A stretch of 64,000 nucleotides of DNA from Lentinus brumalis. Taxonomy: Eukaryota > Basidiomycota > Agaricomycetes > Polyporales > Polyporaceae. The stretch is from NCBI GenBank assembly GCA_001792895.1, contig MARA01000004.1, positions 2,232,001 to 2,296,000 on the forward strand, written 5' to 3'. The notes under the pieces are model-generated. The model ran no database searches and was not told the DNA's origin. It was given only the letters and a program-made list of their open reading frames with translations. Both the position numbers and the translations under genes were made by a program. How positions within the stretch are numbered: position 1 is the stretch's first letter; each line of letters opens with the position of its first letter. Below, one piece after another: positions 49,994 to 62,055 of the stretch.

Positions 49994-50148
49994 ACATACA
50001 CTACAGATTCACTTACATATCTCGAGACCAGTGTAATGACATGTAACGTTTCCAGCGTAATACTAGAGCCTTTCGGCCTCCTGTGCATACCCTCGGGGAG
50101 CAATGTGAAGCACCCAATTTGTGGTGTTCGGTGGATCGCGAATTCATG

Positions 50149-50276
50149 TGCCCCATGGCTGAGTTGGTTACAGCGTCCGACTGTTAAGTAAGCTATCACC
50201 TAATGGATTTCCATTGGTGGATGAATTACCCAATTGGGCGATCGGAAGGTCGTGAGTTCGAGCCTCACTGGGGCAG
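50149..50276 (+). tRNA. tRNA-Asn (GTT) with a 54-nt intron
   Basis: The acceptor stem TGCCCCA pairs with TGGGGCA before the discriminator G at 50276. Other parts are the D-arm GGCTGAGTTGGTTACAGC, anticodon stem TCCGA/TCGGA with loop CTGTTAA (anticodon GTT at 50183-50185), and T-arm GTGAGTTCGAGCCTCAC. The intron 50187-50240 interrupts after position 37, the canonical site. A T-rich stretch shortly downstream can end Pol III transcription. Confidence 0.93.
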
Positions 50277-52434
50277 TTCCTTTTGGCAATTCTTTTATAC
50301 TTTCAGGTAGAATCTTGGTAGAACCTCGAACTTTGTGCTATGAGGTTGGACAGTTGAAGGCTTGAAGTCGACGGTGTGGAGTCTCGACTTCTTCACCTGG
50401 GACTTCTCCCTAACCGTCCCAAAAGGGAAGTGTAAGCGCCTGAATAATATAACAGGTATCTCGAGCGCCCATCGGCCCTCTGCTTAAATGGGCTTGTACA
50501 GGCTTGTACTTGTATATCACTGTTGAGCAGCGTCGATAATTTTTGCCTGCACACCCAAATATCCGCCCATTAAAGCCCCGATGCTCATCGGACGATGACA
50601 GAGATGCGAGAGAAGTACCCAGGATGTACCTTGTGGCCGTCAGTCTTCTTCGGCGCATGTTGCACAGCAGGCAGATAGCCGTGGGTGCAGCTTATGAGGA
50701 CAGGTGGTGGACCGGCCACCGCTTACAACCCCCAGGATCATTGAATGCGAAGAGGTGTGCGGAAGAAGCCGTCTTCCAGTCGGCACGGTGACACAACACA
50801 TCTGGCTCTGCGGAGCGTCCGGATCGCGCATCCGAGTCCATGACGAGTACTGGACTTGTATAGTACTTACTACTTATGCAGTACTACTAGTATGTACTGC
50901 ACGTCTCGTGGCTAAACCGTTCGCTCGCCTCTCCACTTGCCCGCCCTATATATGAACGGATCATGCACGTCTTTGCCGGAGTACTTTGTGACGGGATGAA
51001 TGAAAGATCTGGATCAACGCCTCCGTCGTCATCGGCTACTTACTCGCGAAAGGTGGAGGAGCGCCGGGCTCTCCAGCCTCCAGGGATTCATCGTGTCAGT
51101 GATTGGCTTCGGTGGGCAGACGAAATGCTGGACTTATGATAAGTATTCACTTGAGGAGCCGAGCTACAATGGAGACTCTTTGGCGTGGTTGGCCCACTCC
51201 CCAGGTATCCATCCGAACCGTCGGCACACGAGGCTCGAGCCTGACTAACCGATCCGAAGTTCGTGCATACATACATACAGTACATACGTACCAAGCATTC
51301 CGTTCCGGACCAAGTTCAGCCCGTCGGCCGCCGCCTTGGCTTATTGACTGCTCTTCCGACGGTTTGGTGTGTAGCGGGGTGCCATCAGAATGCCAGAAGC
51401 GACAATATACTTACGCACACAAGATACCCGCACCTTGCCGAGGTGACATTCACTCCTAAGTATGCAGTACGGGCTGCGCACTTAGCAAACATTCCAGCAC
51501 CCGACCCTGCAGCGCATCGTGCACGGGACGTCGCCAGAGCCATATGTACTTGGATAGCATGTGCATGACCACCCACTCACCTCTCCACCTCTCACAGCTG
51601 CATAACCCTGCGTAGCGTATGTACGCCGACCACGCGACGAGGAGGCAACAGGTGGCAACGAACCGTGCAAGTCAGAGCCTCGACCGCCGGTAATCAAGCA
51701 AAATCCCACTAGTGAGATTGGAGATACCCCGATGCATCAATTGTCCAGTGCCGCTTGAACATGCACCTCGGCTAGAGTTATACGAGATCTGATGGGCGGG
51801 GCGGCGAAGGGCGGCGACAACACAATGACAACACTTTCGTAGGCCTCATGCCCCGTGCCGCCCTCGCGACTCGCGAGCCCTTCAAATTCATGTGCGTGGA
51901 ATGTTCCAATCAGTAGCGCAATTGTCGAGTCGGCGAGTTATCGCCCGTTATTAAGTAGCGGCGAATAAGTCAATCAAGGTGGCGAGAAGTCGTTGTCGGT
52001 CCTCGGTACGGCGAAAGGACTTAGCCGAGACCGGAAGAAAGGCATGCGAACGGCGAGCAGGACTTGCACTTCGCCTCGGGCCATGTACCGAGCTTGGCGT
52101 CGCTGCGACGAGCACAGGAATGGGGGAGCGGCCCGCGTCTTGCACGATGCGTCTTGGTGATACGGCGCAGGAGTTGGTGGTAATCCAGATACGTGGTGTG
52201 ATGTATACATAACAGACAGATCCCCGTGAGCGGCGGGGAAAACCCTTGCGCGCAAGTATGTACCGTACAATGCAAGATGTAAGAGGATCCAAAATTCCCA
52301 CGCAAGGTCAGCAAGAAGCACGGTGCATAGCCCCGGGAGGGCACGATGCGCTAGGCATAACCTCGGGGGTTCGAGGAGGCGCATCTATCGCCGTATCCGG
52401 CATACGGCATGACAGGCGTGGGCGCCGATCAAAC
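50277..52434. other. Intergenic
   Basis: About 2.1 kb without a supportable gene; short open frames on both strands lack protein-like features. Confidence 0.55.
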
Positions 52435-54616
52435 CTAGACGGCGACTTGGTTCGCACCCTGCGACGTGGTGCGTACACGACCGTGCGGGTGGGTAGCGTG
52501 CTCCTCGGGCGGGACGACGTCGAAGCCGCCGCGGCCCAGGTCGACGGGGAGGACGGCGGTGTCGTCGAGCGACTCCTCGGCGAGCAGCGTCTGCGTCTCG
52601 CCCTCGTCATCCGTGGGCGCTGCAGCGGCCCGCTCAGAGGCGGGGCGAAGGAAGCGCGGGGGCGTAACGAGGTGGTTAAAAAGGAACTGTGAGATGATGT
52701 CAGCACGAACGAGATCCGGGCATGCTACCCGGGCGATAGCGTGCTCACCGTGCCGTATCTGTGAGACAGCGCCCGTTAGGTCAGTATTCACGCGCGCAGG
52801 GCCGGGGAGCGCATGCTGTAACACACTCACACGAGGAGCACGAATCCGGAAACCTGCAGGAGGGAGATGGGCCACACAAGCACCTCCCAACCGAGGCCTA
52901 AGCTGACGATCCAGATAGAGAGGGTCCTGCACGTGTCAGTCAGGCTGCGAGCAGTCGCACTGACGTGACGAGTCACGCTGAGGCCGAAGAAGTTGAAAAG
53001 CGAGATCGAGAGCGCGATGACAAGACCGGAGTAGAGCACCGAGGGCGTGTCAACCATCTGGTGCCAGCCGCGCGGAAGATCAAAGAACGGCGAAACAGAC
53101 GCGTAGCGCGCGAGTAGAGGCATCGCAAGCACGATGCTGAGCGCGCCGAAGAGGCCTTCAAACCCAACGGCCACGAGCGGCGCGACGGAGTAGCGACTCA
53201 TGATCTTCTCTGCAAGTCCCCCGTGGGAGTACATCAGCAATGAGCAGGGTCCTGCGTCGTGAGAGCTGGATAGGAGACCAACCTTCGACGACGAACTGGG
53301 TAGCCGTGCTGTGTATAACGGAGCATCAGCGATGTGTACGTACCACGATAAAAGGGTATGTCAGCAGACGAAGCGAGACGGGCGGGGAAACGGGTGAGTG
53401 GCCGTAGGAAGAGCCTATGTGAAAGGAGGGAAGGAAGAACGTACAAGACTTGGGCGAACAGAATGAAGAACACGCCTGCGGAAGAAGGTCAGATGACGGC
53501 AAAACAGACTGCGGACAATGAAGGTTTGACTGACCGACGAGGACCTTGGTCACTTCAGGTTCCTCGATAGGCTCCGGTGGCGGGATCTCGCCGAAAGTGT
53601 TTACGCCAGACTCTTTGACGGCGTCCTTGACCATAGAGCCGCTGAGGCCGACGAGAGAGACACCTGCCATGACGGTTATAAGGGAGACCCATCTATGGAA
53701 CAAGAGTGAGTTTCTTCTTCCTACGAGCGTGCGGCGGGCCGACGGGCAAGCTACATGAGGGACAATGGGTGGGAAGCAGGGAGGAGACTCAACTGGTAAA
53801 GCCAGAGACGCCTGCGGAGGAAGATGACGGAGAGGACGCCGACGAAGAGCACGAGGGCGCCCCGGGTCATTTGGTAGATTGAGACGGGCGTGTAGAGCAG
53901 ACCGACGTTCATCAACTGTATAGGCGCATTGTGACGAAAAGGGAAGCAGGCGCACGGGAGAGGATTGGGCACGAATGTCATGAGAAGGCAAAGACGGCTG
54001 CGGTGGATGGGCGTACCGTGGTGCCGGTGAGATCGCAAGCGGCGGGGAACCAGAGAAGGAGGAGTTTCCAGCCGCGGAGGCGTGCTTGGGGGATCTCGGG
54101 CTTTGCGCCGGCGGCAGGCTCCTCTTCGGAGTCGGAGGGAAGGCGCAGGGGCTGGGTCTGGCGCCTGGCGCGTAGCAGAGAGTAGATGACGGGAAGGAAG
54201 CCTGATGACAGACACGTGGAACGCGCGGTGGTGAGCGCAGCGCATGCGCACAGGCGGGAGAATGGACGTACAGAGCATCTCTCCGACTGCCGCGGACGGT
54301 TACGGCGGGTCAGGGTGGGCATGCAGGGCACGAGAGGAGGACGCACGGAACATCTGGAGAGTCTGCCAGACGGGCTGTTCGTAGAGCACACGGTGTGCCG
54401 GGTTGGGGTCGTCGCAGTTCTCGACGCATTGCATGTCCTGGAGGGGGCGTGAGGGCGGCGGCGGACGCTGCGGGGACGACACGCACCTGCCACTTGCTCC
54501 AGAGCGAGTTGCTGGAGCCCTGCGGGAGAGTGAGCGGCGCACGTGACGCAGAGGGGGCGACTGACGGTGACGAGCATGCCCGCGATGAGGACGGGGACGT
54601 AGAGCGAGGACGGCAT
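52435..54616 (-). CDS. SLC35F6-like drug/metabolite-superfamily transporter
   Basis: Multi-pass membrane protein of about 440 aa resembling SLC35F6 (nucleotide-sugar-transporter-like; human form is lysosomal/mitochondrial). It starts MPSSLYVPVLIAGMLVTGSS, followed by NSLWSKWQ, the luminal DMQCVENCD motif, WFPAACDLTGTTLMNVGL, YTPVSIYQMTRGALVLFVG, FAQVFTATQFVVEEKI, FNFFGLSVTRHVSATARSL and TDTCRTLSIWIVSLGLGWE. An acidic tail ends the protein. About ten introns split the gene. One exon is only 10 nt (52749-52758) and supplies the codons around YGT between the last membrane segment and FLFNHLVTP. A 222-bp divergent region separates it from the arrestin-like gene. The substrate cannot be inferred. 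Confidence 0.85.
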
Positions 54617-54839
54617 GGCGGGTGCGTGGCGGGTGCGGTGGCGGTCGCGGACAGCAGTGGACGCACTGCCGACGCGGGGTCCGCTGTCCGGCGTCTGCCC
54701 ACCGCCAGTGATCGGGGAAATAATTAAATAATGGGGAAACGAAGACGGCTGTCTGGCTTCGCTGGATGTTGGTAGGATCACCCAATGTTCGCCTACTTAT
54801 ATCGTCTCCGGGGGCTCCGTCTCCCCCTCCCCCCTCCCC

Positions 54840-57048
54840 ATGGTCCACCTCGTCCTCTCCACCACACGGGGCAACTCCGGGAACCGCTTCTTCCCCCACC
54901 AGGGCTACCTCGGCCTCACCCCCGTCCGCGTCGAAGGCAGTACGTCCCCCGCACCCGCTCCCCTCCCGCTCCCCGTCTGACCTCCCCCAGTCGTCCGCAC
55001 CAGGTTCGACGAGGACCGCAAGCCCATTCCCGCAAAGTCCCTCTCCGTCTCCATCCGCTGCTACCAGTCGCGCCTCACGCGCTCCCGCTCCTTTCGCTCG
55101 TCCCTCGTCGTAGACCACACCGACGTCCTCTGGCTCAAGCCTCCAGACAAGGACTACTCGGACATCGGAGAGCTCGAGTTCCCGTTCAAAATCACCCTCC
55201 CAAAACGCACCCCGGGCTTCAGCACCGCAAACTACCAAGATTACCGTGTCTTCTGGCGTTTAGAAGCGAGTAAGTCATCACGCTCGCTCCCCCGCCTGTC
55301 GCCCCCATCTGCCATCTGCCACAATCACTCTATTCCAATCATCTCACCCGCCCCCTTCTCTCTTGCTAGTCCTAGACCATGTTCCTATTCCCAGCGTCGG
55401 CTCCCGCCTCGTCCGCTACAACGATCTCGCCCTCTTCCGCTACGACCTCCCCCCGTCAGTACACCCGCCTCCGACTCTCTCGCCGTCCCAGCATTCTCTC
55501 CTCCATGAGACAAACAAGCCGCGCGCACCCGTTGTCCGTTACACCGTTTCCGCACCCGCACTTCCGGTAGGGCCGTCTGACATCATATATGCTACTGTCT
55601 TCCTGCAGCCGCAAGACCCCGCGGTCACCATTCGCAGCGCGACAGTCTCGGTTGAGCGGCGCATCGAGCTCCATAACGCTCCCGCAGCCCCAACGCCGCT
55701 CGTCACAGCAGGCATCAATCATGCTATGGCCGCTTCTGCTTCTCCTACCACGCCCTTCTCACCTGCTTCTATGACGCCCTCCTCTTACTCCGACGACGAC
55801 GACGCGCGCACTCCGACCACTTCTCGTTTCGCCTCTGGTCCTCTCGCTCCGTCCGCATATCCTCAGTCACCGTATGGTCCGCACATTGGCCCCAGTCAGG
55901 CAACCTTTGAGTCCGTGGCCACTGATGTCAGTTATTCATCGACGATGCCCCTGCTCTCGCCAACCAGCTCCAACGGTTCTTCTTCGCCCATCCCGATCCC
56001 CGTTCCGCCACCTTCCCGTCCGCCTCCATCTCCCTCTTCTTCCATATCGGCCTCGCCTCGTGTCTCCTCAACGCCTTCTTCCGACAGCCCTCTGAGAGTC
56101 TTCACTGTCTCGGTCGTCTCCACCGAGGTCAACTCTTTTGCGCGTGACCCTTCTGGACTTTGGGTGAAGAGTGTCACCCTGCAGTGGCCCGAGAACCGTG
56201 GGACGTCTCGATGGGCGATTGGTGAGACCATGAACAGCGAGTTCGCAACGGTGCGTTTCTTCATCCGGACGAAGCTCGTTGTCACGGGGCCTGGGGGATC
56301 AGACACTCTCGAACTGGAGCCGAAGGAGGTCACCATCGTTCCGACAAACGAAGCGGACCGGAGGGTTGCTATGGAGAAGTGGTCTGAGCAGAAGGAGCTC
56401 GCACAGCGGAGCAAGTCAAAGAGTCCATGGCGACGGCGCGGCGAGGACGGCACTAGTGCGGACGTCGCTCACGCTCAGGCGAGCGGACACGGGCTGCCCT
56501 CGCCTCCTCAGACCCCAGCGCAGACCAGCGAAGGGGAGCACCGCAAGACGCCTTCTGCGAGCACGGGCAGCAAACCGCGCAAGAAGGCTCCGCGGAGACC
56601 GCACACTTCTGCTGGACCCCGAGACAAGTCCAACTTCACGTTCGCGGCGGCCGCGGACACCGGCTCCCGCTTCGATCCCGATCAGAGCGACCCGATGTCA
56701 AGCCAGGAATCACGATCAAGTGTGAGGAGTTCACACAGTCATGGCTCGTCGAAGGGCAAATTTCGAGAGTCCGGCCTTGGGGAGAGCATGCTCAACGCAG
56801 TGGACAAGGTCCGAGGGAAGTCGCGCGCCCGCGAGGGTGATGGGAAGCGGGGGCGAGAACCCGTGGAGGACGACCAGGAGAGAAGAGAGAGGCCCAAAAC
56901 CGCCGGTCTGGGACTGCAGCTCGCGCTCGAGGATGCGCAGATTCGCGCGTGGGAGGAGGAGCTCGCGCGCATCGAGCTGCAGTCCAGACGGAGTAGCGCG
57001 GGCATGCTCGGCTTGTTGGGCATGACGCGAAAACGGACCGGTGGATAA
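54840..57048 (+). CDS. Arrestin-like protein
   Basis: Exons 54840-54939, 54991-55269 and 55370-57048 give about 685 aa, phases consistent. The N-terminal 130 residues (SLSVSIRCYQSRLTRSRS, DVLWLKPPDKDYSDIGELEF, PFKITLPKRTPGFSTANYQD, YRVFWRLEAILDHVPIPSVG) have the beta-strand pattern of an arrestin N-domain. A second beta-rich part (RVFTVSVVSTEVNSFARD, FFIRTKLVVTGPGGSDTLEL) could be the C-domain, separated by a long Ser/Pro-rich insert. The C-terminal 250 residues are charged and disordered with a helical end (LALEDAQIRAWEEELARIEL). Fungal arrestin-like proteins usually guide Rsp5-type ubiquitin ligases to membrane cargo, but no clear PY motif is visible here, so that role is only a possibility. 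Confidence 0.65.
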
Positions 57049-59653
57049 CGGCGCCCCGCGATGATTCCCCTGCGCACCTTCTGCTCCACCAGGATATGCC
57101 GATCCGCCAGGTTAACGCACTGCGTCTTCGCCGTCACACGTCCTACGTCTCTAGCGACCAGTGGCCAGGTCCTCGTCACCTCGAGCTCACGATTCTCCCA
57201 GCCAGCTCGGCGCTGAGATTCGGCCGCTGCTTCCTTCCATGCATCGACCTTCTGGTGCATGGACTCTGCTTCTCGTTCAGTGGGCATGCACTTCGTCATT
57301 TTTCGTTCGTTCGCTCTTCGCTTTATGTTGTCGTCGTACACGTTTTCGTCTCGCGCACGCTGCACACAGTCGCCAGTCTCAGTCGACGTCTCGGTTTCGG
57401 TCTCTCATCTGCATCGCGGTCCTCTTTCGATTCTTGCACATGCATATACGACTCGCCTCGCACCCAGCACGCACGCACAAGTTCGCATTGCACATACACA
57501 CATCCACTATACCATAATAGTTCGCTCCTGTCGATTGTAATGTCCTCGCACGCTTTCCTCATTCCAGCTCGCACCGCATCATAACGCTTGCTATCCCCGC
57601 CTGCCGCTGCCACGGGCTCTGCCTCGAGCTCTTCGGCTCCATATTCCATACATGCATGCATGCGCGCAGAGGCTCGTGGCGCGCGCGTGGAGTTGCATTC
57701 ATCTGTCCATCCCTGTAGACTATATCTCGATCGGACCCTAATTTTCGCGAGCGTGTATGATGAATGTACGTAGGCCCCCTCCCACTCCCCGCACAGATGT
57801 ATTTTATAGTCGCCTTTCGGTTGCAGTATCCGCAGAGTAACTTATCCGTCTCCTTTATCCTCCATGACACACGCGTACACACGAGACACAGAACACATAC
57901 CCTAATGATTATTTGCATGCACTCGAGGTCGCATTCACCTCATCTTCATCGTGCCCAGCCTCGACATGACCCGAAGCCCACTGCATACTTCGGCACGCCC
58001 ACATCATCACCGCGGCCGACTCGGACATCCCGAAGAAGCCACCAACGCATCTTGCATCGTGCATTAGCATAAGTAAGTACGCATCTTGGCTGATTCAGAA
58101 CAGGTGCAGCGTGTTGGCGATGGCCAAATTTCCGGCGGTCGCGTCGCCCGTCCCGACGACAAGACTTCAGAACCCTCCGCCTGCGCTTCGCGGCATGTTC
58201 GTCGCCAACGTGTCGGGTGTTCTGCGCGTTCTCCTGGCGTTCTCGCGCGTTCTTGTCCGCCCCAAGCCCGTTGCGGCGTGCCCATAGGCTCCACGCAGTG
58301 TGCTAAGACGCGTTCGCCGTCCCCGAGTGCCGATGGCGAGCCCATCTTGAAGCTTTGCTGGACTTGCTGACGCGGACGCCCGGGACTAGCCCTGTTTGGA
58401 TGTGGTCGAGCTTCGCGGAAACCTTCCGTTCGCGCGGGTCGTCGTCTCCCTCGCGATCGCGATCGCTATCGGGCTCGAGGACGCCGCCGGGCTCGCATGC
58501 GTCAATGGTTTTTTCTCTGCCTAAAGTTATTGACAACATACTTGCAGGGCCCTTAGACTGGAACCAGGCTGAACGAATCGTCGGGCAGAAGTTGCTGGTC
58601 GTTCGTCAACGACCAACCAACGCACATCCCGGGAGGGTTTCGTCACCGGCGACACTGGAACGACCCTCGTCGCCATGGCCCAGTCTGCCATGAGGGCGTG
58701 TGTTATAAATGGTGCGTGTCGGCGTTGATCAGTGTATCATATAATCATGCATCATCATCATGAAATGAAGAGTCGACGGACGAGCCTCGATGCACTCTGC
58801 AGATGGCAGATGCTGGGAACCCTCGCTGGGCGCGTGGCCTCTCAACGGACGCGTCGTTGGGGGACTACGTACCCGTCAAGAGGCGTCCCGCTGACCTCAG
58901 TCGTGGCTGCCAAGCTTGGGACCGTTCTCGGGGATTGGCTGGGACTGGGGACAGGACAAGTGCACCCGAAGTTGTCATTTCACTGGTCCTCATTTCGTCG
59001 ATGGTGGGGCGCCACGCGTGGCGGACGAACCTTACGTATATCAAAGTTCGCGCTTGCGACCAGAAGTAACACACAAAACTCGAGCGTTCTCTGGTCCAGG
59101 TGACCATGCCAGTACGTGAAACGCCGTGAAACCGTGGGTATGGGCACCGAGGAGCCTCTGCGGCACCGAAGAATTGCTGGAGATGGGCGAGCATGAGATG
59201 CCAGCGCGGCGAGATGAGCGATAGCGTATTTCGAAACGGTATCGACGATCTCGCCGCTCGACTCGGACGCTCTCCAGCGACGCAGGCCTCAGGCTCCACT
59301 AGCTCCATCGTCCAGTGCCGACCCATCCGTCCAGTCTGTCACGGTGACGGTCCAGATGATGTGGGTGGCGGACCGCCGGGACGAAGAGGAGACTTGGCTG
59401 GAGGCAAGTGATGAGAGCGGTGCAATTGTGTTCATTTGGAATGATTGTGGGCTGTTGGTGGCGTCGGGGACAAGCTTCGAGGCGGGATCTTCTCACACGA
59501 CGAGGTGCAGCGGCCCGGGTATGTGCAGTTTGTCTTTTGTCTTTGTCGGCGTGCAAATATCCTTACTGTATCACACATCGGATTCCTTGAAGCAAAATAC
59601 CCGCTGAGACTCGAGGATACCAAGAAGATACGCTTCGCCGACTCTAGGGTGAC
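57049..59653. other. Intergenic, no clear gene
   Basis: About 2.6 kb. Small frames occur at 58100-58290 and 58355-58693 (the latter Ser/Arg-rich, SSSPSRSRSLSGSRTPPG) but neither has a plausible start, splice model or known domain. The part 57100-57900 has many short pyrimidine-rich runs. Confidence 0.45.
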
Positions 59654-60419
59654 ATGGCAGTCGCACAGGAGATGGTGCTCGTAACTCCAGCCGAGAACAC
59701 ATGCAAAGAGCAGCGAAGCCGGAGAGGAGGAGACCATCGCAAGGGTACAAGTACACTTCCGTGGTACGTCCGTCAACCACGAACCTACCTGCCACATTCG
59801 GATGTCGGGATAGCAAGCTCCCAGGGTTATGTATAAGTTGTCCTCGGACAATGCTTGGCATCGGTCATGCGCTGAAGTGAACCGGGCTGCTAACTCACAG
59901 ATAACTGGTTTGCCTCAAATTCCGCGAGTAAGTATCTTCGAACATGCGCCGCAAGTGACAAGACCATGCTACCGGTGTTGACGGTCCGCTTTGATCTTCC
60001 TGCTCGGCTTGTCATCTTGTCAAGACAAGGCTGTGTAAGTGGCTGATTGTTGTACATACGCGTCTCCGGTGTTTCCTACCCGTTGTGAGTGCAGCTCAAC
60101 ATACCCGTGTCCAGCCGCGGCCGGTATGCATCCTTCCTCGAACACGTTTCTCGCCTTATCGGCTTCTATCTTGCAATAGGCTGCACGACGACCGCAGCTG
60201 CGGCACGTACCCTCTCATATAGGCTGGTATGTGTGCATGGATGTATGTGGTAAGTGATCCGGGGTGGACGGATGTGCAAGACTGACGTGCGGTTGCTCTC
60301 AGGAAGCGCACCACGGCCGCCTCCCGGGGCCCATATCTGGACGAACATTCCCCGCTGCGACGCGCCCTTACGGCATTGCGGTCCCGAGCGGGGTCGATAG
60401 TCAATATGCCAGAGCCTAG
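59654..60419 (+). CDS. Hypothetical gene candidate, four exons
   Basis: A splice model 59654-59830, 59901-59927, 60095-60226, 60303-60419 has canonical donors and acceptors, every intron in phase 0, and a GCTAAC branch site before the first acceptor. It encodes about 151 aa with one hydrophobic helix (FLEHVSRLIGFYLAIGCTTT). I recognise no family. Another frame in the last exon continues past the stop (LDIGLFPPPPYSMGSTP), so the 3' end may be wrong. Treat as tentative. Confidence 0.3.
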
Positions 60420-62055
60420 CCCGCCCCGAAGACAAGACAGCCTTGATATCGGGCTCTTCCCACCTCCACCGTATTCAATGGGCAGCACACCGTGAGTGCG
60501 AACTTGTGTCTGTTATGACCCGAGCTTCTTCCGGGACTGAGTTTGTTTTCTCTGCAGCAAGCCGCGGCACTGCGGTCGGCACACCCGCACCGATCGATGA
60601 AGAAGGCCGTATGGACGGAGGTAGAAGGTAGGAAGCCAGTAATACTACGACGACATACATGCTGATCAGCTGCGGCTCAGCTCGGAGTCAATGTACGTGC
60701 TGCGTCTCTCGCTGGCCGGTGACTTCTAGTTTCGAACTGCGCCTTCATATAGCGACGAGGAGCGGGCGATCTTCAGATGTATCCGAATATACTTACGACG
60801 GCTTACAGGCAGCAATTGGCATCCATATCCAGAGTCTATCCAGGAAACGGTCAATACATAAGTGCAACCTTTCGGAAGGCCGCGGAAACGAAACAGCCTG
60901 TCCTCAGGGATTCCCGTCAACACCATGAAATACAAGGACCTGCCCACCAGTCCTGCGACGGCCGCCCTCCCAAAGGCCTGCGACAGATGTCAGAACCACG
61001 GAGACTCTGGACGGCCGTTCGCCCTACCCGGAAAGGCCCCTTCCATCTTCGCAAGCAGTGCGACAAGCTCCGCTGGGAAGCTGCGTCGGAGCCAAAGTCT
61101 ATCACCCGCGCGGGATTCCTTCGCCGGCCACGCGCCCACTTGAAGCCCTTCGACCATGCAGCGGGGACGATTTTGGCTTGCACCACTCCTATCCGAGGGA
61201 GGGGATCTCGGGGAAGAAGCACGCGGCCGGTCCGCGTGCGGCCCCACGTTTTCGAGACAAGGACTGGAATCGCGCGGCGAACGGTAGAAGGGTCAGAAGC
61301 GCCATGCTGCGTGCCGCGTGTCTGCCTTCGTTTGTTCTTGGTTCGCAGTGCGCCGTTCCGGGACCGGAAACGCAGATGACCTTCTGAGGAGACAGGCAGT
61401 TAGGTGGATGGGTGCGCATATTGGGATTGGGGACAAGAGATTGCATGCTGGCGGTGGGCGATTGATAGCCTCTCGTCAAGGCTAGCTCAGGGTTAGTGCC
61501 GATGAGAGAACGATCTCATGCGTGCAGAGTTCCGAGCTAACTTATCCCATCCTTCAACAAGCTATCGTGCAGCAATCAGTGGTAACATGACAGCATGACA
61601 GCAGGCTTTCGACCGCTATATCACCGCTGTATACTTGCGACCAACATGTCCATCGACGAACGAGCGTTACACGGACCCCATTGGAAGCACACATGTGTAG
61701 TGCGTGCGTGACCTTCAGCTCTTTACAGCCCATCTTGCACACGGGTCGATGTTGTTTCCCCGCCGACACTCCTACGTTCACAGGAGTGTATTGTAAGTCG
61801 GGGCTTGTTTGCTGGTGGCGTCGCCCGCGTCAGCGGTCTCGGCCGTAGTCAACCACTCGGCGGCATTTCGCGTATGGCCGCCACTCTCAGAAAGAAACTT
61901 CCGAGCACACGCCACCACCAAGTACTTCGACGAGTTGCGTTCGACGGTGGGCCTCTGAGCGCTTGCACCGGTGGCATCTCGAGAGGTAAGCGGAGTGAGC
62001 GTGTTACCGGACAAAAATATCCCTACATCAGCGCAAGTGATCTTGTAATATCTCT
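60420..62055. other. Intergenic, unresolved frames at 60.4-61.4 kb
   Basis: Open frames at 60777-61379 and 60862-61143 have mixed coding-like character (for example LPKACDRCQNHGDSG) but do not form a convincing gene. From 61390 to 62055 nothing is seen beyond the 3' flank of SHQ1. Confidence 0.4.

Noticed and set aside
58086..58693. Small Ser/Arg-rich frames
   Set aside because: No ATG in good context and no splice model; composition alone is not enough.
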